From assembly GCF_000582785.1 (NCBI RefSeq), contig NZ_HG931175.1, forward strand, positions 881,720 to 945,719: 64,000 nt of DNA. Reading direction: 5' to 3'. Below, piece after piece: positions 18,179 to 25,376 of the stretch. Numbering within the stretch: the stretch's first letter is position 1; the number at the start of each line of letters is the position of its first letter. A program made the translations under genes and the position numbers. The DNA is from Candidatus Blastococcus massiliensis AP3. Its GTDB lineage: Bacteria; Actinomycetota; Actinomycetes; Mycobacteriales; Geodermatophilaceae. The notes under the pieces are model-generated. The model was given only the letters and a program-made list of their open reading frames with translations, was not told the origin of the DNA and searched no databases.

Positions 18179-18196
18179 CCGGTGGCGCCGGTCAGC
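18174..18196. terminator. Bidirectional hairpin across two convergent stop codons
   Basis: GCTGACCGG (18174-18182) pairs with CCGGTCAGC (18188-18196) around a 5-nt loop. It contains the stop codon of the YihY gene and overlaps that of the opposite gene. Confidence 0.5.
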
Positions 18197-19145
18197 TCTC
18201 CCCGGTGAGGGCGTCGACGCGGGCGACCGCCCGGTCCCGGGCCTCCTCCGCGTCGGCGGCCTCGCGCTCGGCGGCGGCCAGCCGGCGCTCCTCCCGCTTG
18301 AGCGCCGTCGCGGCGTCAGCGGCCTCCCGCTCGGCGTCGGCCAGCTGGTCGGCGAGCTCCTCCACCCGTGCCTGCAACTCGGTGCGCCGGGTGCTCAGCT
18401 CCTCGGTCTGCCGCCGGTGCTCCTCGAGGGCCGTCGCTGCGTCCTCTGCGGCAGCGGTCGCTTCGTCGGCCGCGGCACGGGCCTCGGTCAGTTCGCGCTG
18501 CCGCTTCTCCTCCGCGGCCTGGCGCCGCTCCTCCTGCTCGCGCGCCTTGCGGTCGGCCGCCGACTCTCCCGCCTGCTTCTTCGGGGCCGGCGCCTTCGCG
18601 GGCTTCTCAGGACGGTCGGCGGGGGCGGACTTCGGCGGCGGATGCACCAGCCGCAGGTCGGGGCGGGCCACCGTCGTCCCCAGGCCGCTGTAGGACATCG
18701 GCGAGGTGAGTCGGCCGGTGAGCAGCGCCCGGCCGGCGTCCGGATCGGCCATGGCCGCGCGCAGCGTCTCCTCCACCTGGGTGGCCACCGAGGTGCTCAC
18801 CGGATGCCCGCGTTCGGCGGCGAGCCCCCGCGCCTGGCGGGTCAGGGCCGACACGAGCTGACGGCGCTGGACGTCGAGGGCGCGCAGCTGGTCACCGGCC
18901 AGGTTTTCCTGGGCCTCGCGCAGCAGTTCGCCGAGGTCGACGAGGTTCTCGATCTCGTCGCGGTGCCCGCGGACGAGCAGGTTGCACGCCCAGGCGGCCG
19001 CGGACGGTTTCGGCAGCCCACCGATCTCCTTGGCCAGCACCTTGTCGCCGTCTGCCCTGGCGGCGTCCTGCCGCTCCTTGCGCAGCGCGATGAACTCGTC
19101 GGGCGGCACCTCGTAGAGCTCGTCGGCCACCTGCTCCAGGTCCAC
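18192..19145 (-). CDS. Conserved coiled-coil protein of unknown function (317 aa)
   Basis: The N-terminal half (about 1-165) is a conserved alpha-helical domain with an AAWACNLLVRG segment. A Lys/Pro-rich linker at about 165-195 follows, then a long Glu/Ala/Arg-rich coiled coil from about 195 to the end. Predicted cytosolic. Homologous proteins are common in actinobacteria without an assigned role. The 34-bp palindrome lies directly upstream of the start, between this gene and cadI. Confidence 0.75.
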   Translation of the reverse strand: MDLEQVADELYEVPPDEFIALRKERQDAARADGDKVLAKEIGGLPKPSAAAWACNLLVRGHRDEIENLVDLGELLREAQENLAGDQLRALDVQRRQLVSALTRQARGLAAERGHPVSTSVATQVEETLRAAMADPDAGRALLTGRLTSPMSYSGLGTTVARPDLRLVHPPPKSAPADRPEKPAKAPAPKKQAGESAADRKAREQEERRQAAEEKRQRELTEARAAADEATAAAEDAATALEEHRRQTEELSTRRTELQARVEELADQLADAEREAADAATALKREERRLAAAEREAADAEEARDRAVARVDALTGES

Positions 19146-19167
19146 GCGCCGACCCTGCCATGTCCGC

Positions 19168-19201
19168 CCTCGGGGCCAAAATGGCCATTTTGGCCCCGAG
19201 G
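19168..19201. repeat. 34-bp perfect palindrome (dispersed intergenic element)
   Basis: The left half CCTCGGGGCCAAAATGG (19168-19184) is exactly complementary to the right half (19185-19201). It lies between two minus-strand genes. It shares the core GGCCAAAATGG/CCATTTTGGCC with the imperfect copy at 9825-9848. It could act as a terminator for nothing upstream on the minus strand, or as a protein-binding or REP-like element. Confidence 0.8.
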
Positions 19202-19208
19202 AGCGGGC

Positions 19209-19691
19209 TCAGCAGCAGGCGGCGCCGACCCGGGCGTCGGTGTCGGAGCCCTCGGGACGGCAGCAGCTGCCGTCCCCGGCGACCTCGGAGAGCTCGACGG
19301 CGGTCTTCCCCTCCAGGTCGGGTCGCGCGTCACCGGTGACCGTGTAGACCTCCCACGGCTCCCCACCCGGACCGGTCACCCAGACCTTGTCCTGGACGGC
19401 GTAGCAGCAGGTGGTGTTGTCCTCGACGCGCGTGGCGAGCCCGGCGTCGGCCAGCCGGTTCGTCGCCGCGGCGACCTCGTCGGTGGACGGCACCTCGACG
19501 CCGAGGTGGTCCATGCGGGTCGGCTCGCCGGTTTCCCCCTCGAGCAGCACCAGCTTCAGCGGCGGCTCGGTGATCGCGAAGTTGGCGTAGCCCGGGCGGC
19601 GCTTGGCCGGCTCGGTGTCGAACAGCCGCGAGTAGAAGCCGACGGCGGCCTCGAGGTCGGCGACGCGGAGGGCGAGCTGGACACGGGACAC
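19209..19691 (-). CDS. cadI: ArsI/CadI-family heavy-metal resistance metalloenzyme (160 aa)
   Basis: VOC-fold (glyoxalase/dioxygenase) protein of the group that includes CadI of mycobacteria and the organoarsenical C-As lyase ArsI. Visible: SRVQLALRV start, H62, vicinal C95-C96 in the TTCCYAVQDK motif, and E114 in WEVYTV. Residue 5 is Gln rather than the His used as an iron ligand in ArsI, so it is closer to CadI and lyase activity is doubtful. Two extra cysteine pairs sit at 143-144 and 159-160 and could bind metal. GTG 19691 was chosen for its AAAGGTG ribosome site. It is divergent from arsR and probably under the same ArsR control. Confidence 0.88.
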   Translation of the reverse strand: MSRVQLALRVADLEAAVGFYSRLFDTEPAKRRPGYANFAITEPPLKLVLLEGETGEPTRMDHLGVEVPSTDEVAAATNRLADAGLATRVEDNTTCCYAVQDKVWVTGPGGEPWEVYTVTGDARPDLEGKTAVELSEVAGDGSCCRPEGSDTDARVGAACC

Positions 19692-19712
19692 GGGAACACC
19701 TTTCGCTCGGAA

Positions 19713-19791
19713 CATCGACGGATGTCGATGTCTCGACCCGAATGAACACCTGACATCGATGCTTGTCAATACGATGCGTGTCGTTATGATG
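19713..19791. promoter_or_regulatory. Probable ArsR operator region between cadI and arsR
   Basis: CATCGAC-N4-GTCGATG at 19713-19730 is a perfect inverted repeat just upstream of cadI. A second imperfect one, AATACGA-N6-TCGTTAT at 19768-19787, is just upstream of arsR. Further CATCGA half-sites lie between. Dyads of this size are typical of ArsR/SmtB repressors, which autoregulate and control the divergent gene. Confidence 0.55.
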
Positions 19792-19822
19792 GTCGACGAT
19801 GTCCGTGACCGAGGAGTTGACG

Positions 19823-20167
19823 ATGAGCGAGCCCGGACTCGCCTGCTGCACGCCATTGACGGGCACGCCGATGTCGCCGGAGCAGGCCGAGCAGGTCGCT
19901 CCCCTGCTCAAGGCGCTGGCCGACCCCGTGCGCCTCCGGCTGGTCAGCCTGATCGCCGCGAGCGCCGGCGGCGAGGCCTGCGTCTGCGACCTGAACGACG
20001 CCTTCGACCTCACCCAGGCGACGATCAGCCACCACCTGAAGGTGCTGCACTCCGCCGGTCTGCTCGACCGCGAGAAGCGCGGGGTGTGGGTGTACTACGC
20101 GGTGCGCCCGGCGGCACTGTCGGCCGTCGCGAGCCTGTTCGACACCGCCGCCCTCACGCCGGCGTGA
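19823..20167 (+). CDS. arsR: ArsR/SmtB-family metalloregulator (114 aa)
   Basis: Winged-helix repressor that leaves DNA when As(III) or a related thiophilic metal binds cysteines. The HTH is at about 62-85 (DLTQATISHHLKVLHSAGLL). Candidate ligands are C8-C9 at the N-terminus and the C-V-C pair near 54-56 at the end of helix alpha3. ATG 19823 has GAGGAG six bases upstream; an in-frame ATG at 19799 lacks one. The stop overlaps the ACR3 GTG start, so the operon is arsR-acr3-arsC. Confidence 0.92.
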   Translation: MSEPGLACCTPLTGTPMSPEQAEQVAPLLKALADPVRLRLVSLIAASAGGEACVCDLNDAFDLTQATISHHLKVLHSAGLLDREKRGVWVYYAVRPAALSAVASLFDTAALTPA

Positions 20168-21288
20168 GCGACGCCGTCCGCGAGACCGCCCGGGCCGACG
20201 TCCCCGCCGACGCCCCGGTCCTGCAGAAGCTCTCTCCGCTCGACCGGTTCCTGCCGGTCTGGATCGTCGCCGCGATGGCCCTCGGGCTGGCCCTGGGCCG
20301 CTGGCTCCCGGGTGTGGACGACGTCCTGAGCGCCGTCGAGATCGGGAACGTCAGCCTCCCGATCGCCATCGGCCTGCTGCTGATGATGTACCCGGTGCTG
20401 GCCAAGGTGCGGTACTCCGAGATCGACCGGGTCACCGGCGACCGCAAGCTGCTGGGTGCGAGCCTGGTGCTCAACTGGGTGCTCGGACCGGCGCTGATGT
20501 TCGCCCTGGCCTGGCTGCTGCTGCCCGACCTGCCCGAGTACCGGGCCGGCCTGATCATCGTCGGCCTGGCCCGCTGCATCGCGATGGTGCTGATCTGGAA
20601 CGACCTGTCCTGCGGCGACCGCGAGGCCGGCGCCGTGCTGGTCGCGCTCAACTCGGTGTTCCAGATCGTGGCCTTCGCCGCGCTCGGCTGGTTCTACCTG
20701 CAGGTGCTGCCCGGCTGGCTGGGTCTGTCGACGACGTCGGCGGAGTTCAGCTTCTGGGCGATCGTCGTCTCCGTGCTGGTCTTCCTCGGCATCCCGCTGC
20801 TCGCCGGCTTCCTGACCCGGACGATCGGCGAGCGACGGAAGGGCCGCGCCTGGTACGAGGAGCGGTTCCTGCCGCGCATCGGCCCGGTCGCCCTCTACGG
20901 GCTGCTGTTCACCATCGTCATGCTCTTCGCGCTCCAGGGCGACGCCATCACCTCGAACCCCTGGGACGTCGCCCGCATCGCGCTGCCCCTGCTGGCCTAC
21001 TTCGTGCTGATGTTCGGCGGCTCGTTCGCCCTCGGCATGCGGCTGGGGCTCGGGTACGCGAAGACGGCGACGCTCGCGTTCACCGCCGCCGGCAACAACT
21101 TCGAGCTGGCGATCGCGGTCGCCATCGGCACCTTCGGCGTCACCAGCGGGCAGGCCCTCGCCGGGGTCGTCGGGCCGCTGATCGAGGTGCCGGTGCTGGT
21201 CGGCCTCGTCTACGTGTCCCTGTGGGCCGCCCACCGCTGGTTCCCCGGCGACCCCACCGTCCCCGACCTCGCCCGGAACGCCCGATGA
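20164..21288 (+). CDS. arsB/acr3: ACR3-family arsenite efflux transporter (374 aa)
   Basis: Exports arsenite across the cytoplasmic membrane using the proton gradient. About ten transmembrane segments. The essential family cysteine lies in the GLARCIAMVLIWNDL segment (C138), with C150 close by, and the conserved AGNNFELAIAVA helix is near 310. Starts at GTG 20164, overlapping the arsR stop by four bases (GTGA); ends overlapping arsC (ATGA). Length fits the family. The symbol in the literature is acr3; arsB is used loosely. Confidence 0.93.
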   Translation: MSDAVRETARADVPADAPVLQKLSPLDRFLPVWIVAAMALGLALGRWLPGVDDVLSAVEIGNVSLPIAIGLLLMMYPVLAKVRYSEIDRVTGDRKLLGASLVLNWVLGPALMFALAWLLLPDLPEYRAGLIIVGLARCIAMVLIWNDLSCGDREAGAVLVALNSVFQIVAFAALGWFYLQVLPGWLGLSTTSAEFSFWAIVVSVLVFLGIPLLAGFLTRTIGERRKGRAWYEERFLPRIGPVALYGLLFTIVMLFALQGDAITSNPWDVARIALPLLAYFVLMFGGSFALGMRLGLGYAKTATLAFTAAGNNFELAIAVAIGTFGVTSGQALAGVVGPLIEVPVLVGLVYVSLWAAHRWFPGDPTVPDLARNAR

Positions 21289-21701
21289 CCACCGCGAAGC
21301 CCAGCGTCCTGTTCGTCTGCGTCCACAACGCCGGCCGCTCGCAGATGGCCGCCGGCTGGCTCCGGCAGCTCGCCGGGGACGCCGTCGAGGTCCGGTCGGC
21401 CGGCTCGGTCCCCGGTGACCAGGTCAACCCGTCGGCGGTACGAGCGATGGCCGAGGTCGGCATCGACATCTCCGACCAGCGGCCGAAGGTGCTCACCACC
21501 GACGCCGTCGAGGCCTCCGACGTCGTCATCACCATGGGCTGCGGCGACGCCTGTCCGATCTTCCCGGGCAAGCGCTACCTGGACTGGGCGCTGGAGGACC
21601 CGGCCGGCCAGGGCGTCGAGTCGGTCCGCCCGATCCGCGACGAGATCGAGCGGCGGATCCGCGGGCTGCTCGCCGAGCTGGGGGTCAGTTCGCCCGCCTG
21701 A
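21285..21701 (+). CDS. arsC: Arsenate reductase, low-molecular-weight phosphatase type (138 aa)
   Basis: Reduces arsenate to arsenite for export by ACR3. P-loop C12-V-H-N-A-G-R18-S; C86 and C90 (C-G-D-A-C-P) are the partners that form the disulfide cascade resolved by thioredoxin or mycothiol/mycoredoxin. The ATG overlaps the acr3 stop, so it is the last gene of arsR-acr3-arsC. Its 3' end overlaps the convergent DUF4334 gene by 17 bp, which is unusual. Confidence 0.93.
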   Translation: MTTAKPSVLFVCVHNAGRSQMAAGWLRQLAGDAVEVRSAGSVPGDQVNPSAVRAMAEVGIDISDQRPKVLTTDAVEASDVVITMGCGDACPIFPGKRYLDWALEDPAGQGVESVRPIRDEIERRIRGLLAELGVSSPA

Positions 21702-22236
21702 GCAGGAAGAAGAACGGCTCGGGCAGCCCGCGCAGGTCCATGAGGCCCGCCCGGACGTCCGGCGACACCCGGCGGAACACGTCGATGATCGGCAGCGCGT
21801 CGTAGACCATCGCCGCCGTGACGACGCCGCGGTGCTCGACGGCGCGCAGCCGCGCCCGCGGCTTCGCCGTCGTCACCGCCGGACGGACCAGGCGGAACGC
21901 CGTACGGGCCGCCCGCGAGTGCGCGATGCCCGGCCGGTCGCGCAGGACGGCGATCGGCACCAGGGCCGGGTCCACCGGCCGCGGACCGGAGCGGGTGCCG
22001 AACAGCAGCGGGTGCACCGTCTCGGCGTCCACGAACTCCTTGCCGTACCAGCCGTAGGACTCCAGCAGCCCGTCGAGCGGGGAGCCGGTGGGCAGCCCGC
22101 TCCCCCGCCACCGTCCGAACATCTCCTCCGGGGCGACCGGCGGCAGGGCGTCGAACCAGGTCAGCGCCGCCTCCGGCGACGCCCCGTCCGGGTGTTCCGC
22201 GAGCCACCGCTCGCCGGTGAGGGAGCCCGCCGTCAC
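21685..22236 (-). CDS. GXWXG/DUF4334-domain protein (183 aa)
   Basis: The N-terminal GXWXG domain has G-R-W-R-G in MFGRWRGSGLPTG near 40, followed by the DUF4334 region (ARLRAVEHRGVVTAAMVYDALPIIDVFRR) toward the C-terminus. No biochemical role is established. GTG 22236 overlaps the stop of the DUF4177 gene (GTGA), so the two are translationally coupled. The end overlaps arsC convergently by 17 bp. Confidence 0.85.
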   Translation of the reverse strand: MTAGSLTGERWLAEHPDGASPEAALTWFDALPPVAPEEMFGRWRGSGLPTGSPLDGLLESYGWYGKEFVDAETVHPLLFGTRSGPRPVDPALVPIAVLRDRPGIAHSRAARTAFRLVRPAVTTAKPRARLRAVEHRGVVTAAMVYDALPIIDVFRRVSPDVRAGLMDLRGLPEPFFFLLRRAN

Positions 22237-22442
22237 GCCACGGGGCGCTCGAAGGTGACCAGCACGCCCTCGACGCCACCGGGCCCGATGCGGCCCTTCA
22301 CCTCCACCGAGGTGATGGCCTTGAGCTGCCAGCCCTCGCGGGCGTGCTGGTTGAGCACCTTCTCCAGCTTCCCGCCGCTCATCTTGCCGCCGATCATCCC
22401 CTCGCGGATCTCCTCGACCTTGTACTCGTAGCGCGCTGCCAT
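22233..22442 (-). CDS. DUF4177-domain small protein (69 aa)
   Basis: Short protein starting YEYKV, with LNQHAREGWQLKAIT in the middle, the usual DUF4177 signature (a strand, then N-x-x-x-x-x-GW-x-L). Predicted cytosolic; function unknown. ATG 22442 is preceded by GAGGAGG. Overlaps the next gene by four bases. Confidence 0.85.
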   Translation of the reverse strand: MAARYEYKVEEIREGMIGGKMSGGKLEKVLNQHAREGWQLKAITSVEVKGRIGPGGVEGVLVTFERPVA

Positions 22443-22498
22443 GGCGTCCTCCTCGGGTTCCGGCCAGCCTGCCCGTCGGGGCCCGGGACGTCGAGGGG

Positions 22499-23368
22499 TC
22501 AGGCCAGCAGCGGCAGCTTCCGCTTGGCCGCCAGCCGGTCCATCCCCGCCTGGATCTCGGCCTCGACCTGGTCGTAGATCTTCTGGACGTAGGCCTTGTC
22601 GTCGGCCCGCTCCGGGTCGTCGTCGACCTCGATGGGCTCGAGGATCTCGGTGCGGATCTTGGCCGGCAGCGGCACGTGCGCCGGGAGGACCTCCACCGCG
22701 ATCGGGAAGGGGAAGCCGGCGATGATCGGGAGATTGGACCCGCGCAGCGTCTCCTTGAGGCCGAGCAGCTTGTCCAGCCCGTTGGCCAGCCACTTGCCCT
22801 CGGAGAGCACGAACACCGTGTCGTGCCCGCCGACGGTGGCCACCGGAACGATCGGGACACCGGAACGGATGGCCTGCTTCACGAACCCGCTGCGGCCGGC
22901 GAGCGTGGCGACGTCGCGCTTGAACCAGCTGCGCATGGCGTCGATCTCCCCGCCGGGCCAGACGACGACGTCCTCACCCTTGGCCAGCGCTGCCGTGACA
23001 CTCTTCCGGTTGGCCGCGATGACGCCGACGGCGCGGAAGTAGTCGCCCATCCCAGGGGCCGCCATGAGGACGTCGTGGGCGGTGCCGTGCAGGATCCGCT
23101 TGCCCTCGAAGTGCTTCTGCCAGGCGTTGACCAGGGTCCACGCGTCCATCGTCAGCGCACCCCCGGAGTGCACGCCGATGACCAGGGAGGTCCGGTCGGG
23201 GACCCGGTCCCACCCCTCCACCTCGACGCGGAAGTAGTACTTCTCCAGCAGATCCACCAGCGGCTGCTGCAGCTTCATCAGCGTCTCGTTCGGAGGCTGC
23301 GGCTCCATCGCCGCGCCGACGCGCCAGCTGATCAGTCGCTGCAGAAGGTTCTGTCCGTTCTCGGCCAT
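22499..23368 (-). CDS. Lysophospholipid acyltransferase (PlsC-like) family protein (289 aa)
   Basis: Glycerolipid acyltransferase-like. The first motif is HSGGALTMD, a variant of the HX4D catalytic motif. FPGG is represented by VWPGGEID near 143, and a later conserved stretch is VPIVPVATVGG. Homologous proteins acylate lyso-lipids at the inner membrane, but the altered HX4D spacing makes the acceptor and even catalysis uncertain. Same strand as the DUF4177 and DUF4334 genes (56-bp gap). Confidence 0.75.
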   Translation of the reverse strand: MAENGQNLLQRLISWRVGAAMEPQPPNETLMKLQQPLVDLLEKYYFRVEVEGWDRVPDRTSLVIGVHSGGALTMDAWTLVNAWQKHFEGKRILHGTAHDVLMAAPGMGDYFRAVGVIAANRKSVTAALAKGEDVVVWPGGEIDAMRSWFKRDVATLAGRSGFVKQAIRSGVPIVPVATVGGHDTVFVLSEGKWLANGLDKLLGLKETLRGSNLPIIAGFPFPIAVEVLPAHVPLPAKIRTEILEPIEVDDDPERADDKAYVQKIYDQVEAEIQAGMDRLAAKRKLPLLA

Positions 23369-23440
23369 GCTGCTCCCTCGTGTCTGAAGGACAACGGCCG
23401 CGTGCCCGATCGGTCACGCCGCGGGCCACAGAGTGCCCGG

Positions 23441-24727
23441 TCAGCGGTTCGTCGGCACCTCGGGTGCGTCAGGTGCGTCGGGTGCCGGGCCCTCCGGCCG
23501 CTCGACCAGCCAACGCCGGATCCGGGCGTACACCAGCGGGTGGTTGAGCAGGTCGAAGTGGTTCAGCCGGCCGAGGCGGTGCACGTGATCGGCGGGGAAG
23601 GCGAGCCGCTCGTCGTCGCCGGTGTCCCCCAGCGCGCTGCGCGGCGGGACCAGCAGGTCCCCGAACAGGTCGGCCGCCAGGCCGCCGGGGTCGCGGCTCA
23701 GCGTGGCGAGGACGACGAAGTGGCGGGCGCCGTCGTGCAGCGGGACGTGCGTGTGGTCGGAGGGTCCGATCGCGTCGAGGTCGCGGTCGGTCCAGTCGGC
23801 CTCGACGAGGGTGCCGCGCCGGAGGTCCTTGATGCCGACGCTGCGCAGCGAGAGGAGCCGGGCCAGCGGCCGGGTCTCGGGGAGCCGGGCGAGCTGCGCG
23901 GTGAGCCGGTGGACACCCCGTTCCAGCGGCGCCCCGAGGTGCGGCGAGCCGAGGGTGATCGTGTCGCGCACCAGGTGCGTCCACCCCTCCGCCTCCGCCG
24001 TCCCGCCGTGGGCCTGGTGCAGCGCGCTCCGGGCGACCAGCCCGCCCATGGAGTGCCCGATGAGGACGACGTCCTGGACCGGCACGGGCCAGGCGGCCAC
24101 CAGCGCGGTCAGCACCCGGTCGAGGGCGCGTCCGTTGTCGGAGATGTGCAGGCCGGTGTTGTAACGGAGGTAGACCGGGGTGAACCCGAGGTCCTCCTGC
24201 AGCCGGGTGCCGTAGGTGATCCCCGGCTCCCCCCGGCGCTCCGAGCGGTAGCACCAGGAGACCTCGGTCTCGGTCAGCCCGTGCAGGAAGACGGCGAGCC
24301 GGCCGGTCGCGTCGGGGAACGCCGTCCGCAGTGCGTCCGGGTCGGTCGGCACGGAACGGCCCTCGACGCGGACGGCCATGTCCAGGGCCAGGGCCGGGGC
24401 CTCCCGCTGCACGAGGTCCCCGTGCGCGCCGTTGAGGATCGCCACGGCGACCCGGCCGGCACGGTTCTCGCCGAGCTCGCGCCCGTTGGCCCGATAGGAG
24501 GCCACCTCACCCACGACCCGTGCACCGGCGCCGAGAGCCAGGCGCACCCCCGCGTACGTCACGCCGGTGATCGCGTCGTGGACGACCTGGACCGGCCGGC
24601 CTGCTGGTCCCACGGCCCGGAAGGCGCGGTCGGCGATGCCCTGGTGCACCTCGTGGATGCGCGTCGTGCTCCCGCGCAGCGTCAGCCGCGCCAGGCCCGA
24701 CACGTCCCGGACCTCCTCCACCCGCAT
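23441..24727 (-). CDS. Lipase-like alpha/beta-hydrolase (428 aa)
   Basis: A PGAP1/triacylglycerol-lipase-like hydrolase. The oxyanion region is AVFLHGLTETE near 145, the nucleophile elbow G-H-S-M-G-G near 213, then LGSPHLGAPLE as in lipases that act on bulky substrates, and a likely catalytic His in LNHFDLLNHP near 395. The first 130 residues form an extra N-terminal domain. No signal peptide, so probably cytosolic. The C-terminal tail is Pro/Asp-rich and low complexity. Confidence 0.82.
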   Translation of the reverse strand: MRVEEVRDVSGLARLTLRGSTTRIHEVHQGIADRAFRAVGPAGRPVQVVHDAITGVTYAGVRLALGAGARVVGEVASYRANGRELGENRAGRVAVAILNGAHGDLVQREAPALALDMAVRVEGRSVPTDPDALRTAFPDATGRLAVFLHGLTETEVSWCYRSERRGEPGITYGTRLQEDLGFTPVYLRYNTGLHISDNGRALDRVLTALVAAWPVPVQDVVLIGHSMGGLVARSALHQAHGGTAEAEGWTHLVRDTITLGSPHLGAPLERGVHRLTAQLARLPETRPLARLLSLRSVGIKDLRRGTLVEADWTDRDLDAIGPSDHTHVPLHDGARHFVVLATLSRDPGGLAADLFGDLLVPPRSALGDTGDDERLAFPADHVHRLGRLNHFDLLNHPLVYARIRRWLVERPEGPAPDAPDAPEVPTNR

Positions 24728-24890
24728 ACCCCGAGGGTCCCGGCCGCCGGGCCTCGCGGCAACCGCGTGGGCGCTGCCCCGAGGTCCCTCAGGAGGCCGC
24801 GACGGCGCGATCGCGCTCGACCGTCATCCGGAGCAGGCAGAACCGCCTAGGCTGGGTCCCGACACCCACCCGTCGACCCGAGGAGCTCCC

Positions 24891-25079
24891 GTGCTGCGCC
24901 TGCTCGGACTGCTGCTGGTGATCTGGCTGGCCGTCAGCATCCTCGGCGCCGTGTTCAGCATCCTGGGCACGCTGATCAAGGGCCTGCTCGTGCTGACCGT
25001 CGTGGGCGTGGTGGTCGTCGCCGTCACGGGCTCGCTGGGTTCGAAGCGCGACCGGAAGTCACTGCCGCGCAACTGGTGA
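24891..25079 (+). CDS. Small membrane protein (62 aa)
   Basis: Nearly all of residues 3-50 is hydrophobic (two closely spaced membrane segments), followed by a basic tail GSKRDRKSLPRN. GTG 24891 has GAGGAG at a good distance. Small proteins of this kind are common in actinobacteria; function unknown. Confidence 0.7.
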   Translation: MLRLLGLLLVIWLAVSILGAVFSILGTLIKGLLVLTVVGVVVVAVTGSLGSKRDRKSLPRNW

Positions 25080-25086
25080 GGGCGGC

Positions 25087-25254
25087 TCAGTCGCCGTCGA
25101 CGTCCCCGGACATCCCGTCGCCGTAGCGCAGCGCGTCGGGGCCGGTAGCCGGCGGGACCGGGACGTCCGCCTGCACCTCCACCTGCTCCTCCCGGGCCAC
25201 CTGGGCACCGGCGACGAGTTCCTCGAGCGGGATGGCGAAGCGGGGGTCGGCCAT
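25087..25254 (-). CDS. Hypothetical small acidic protein (55 aa)
   Basis: Starts MADPRFAIPLEELV and ends in a Gly/Asp-rich tail. The frame and codon bias look coding and it sits neatly between the small membrane protein and the secreted hydrolase. The ribosome site is weak. No family recognised. Confidence 0.5.
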   Translation of the reverse strand: MADPRFAIPLEELVAGAQVAREEQVEVQADVPVPPATGPDALRYGDGMSGDVDGD

Positions 25255-25376
25255 GCGGCCAGCCTGCCGCCCCGGGCGCCGCGCGTCCAGGTCCCGGTGC
25301 CTGTGTCGACGGGTAACCCCAACCGCCGCGGCTCGTTGTCCCGGGCACGACCGCCGCCGCGTCCCAGGAGCTCCGC

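Noticed and set aside
21685-22860. 391-residue minus-strand frame covering the DUF4334 gene
   Set aside because: The upper part is out of frame with the well-supported DUF4177 and acyltransferase genes; the true start is GTG 22236.
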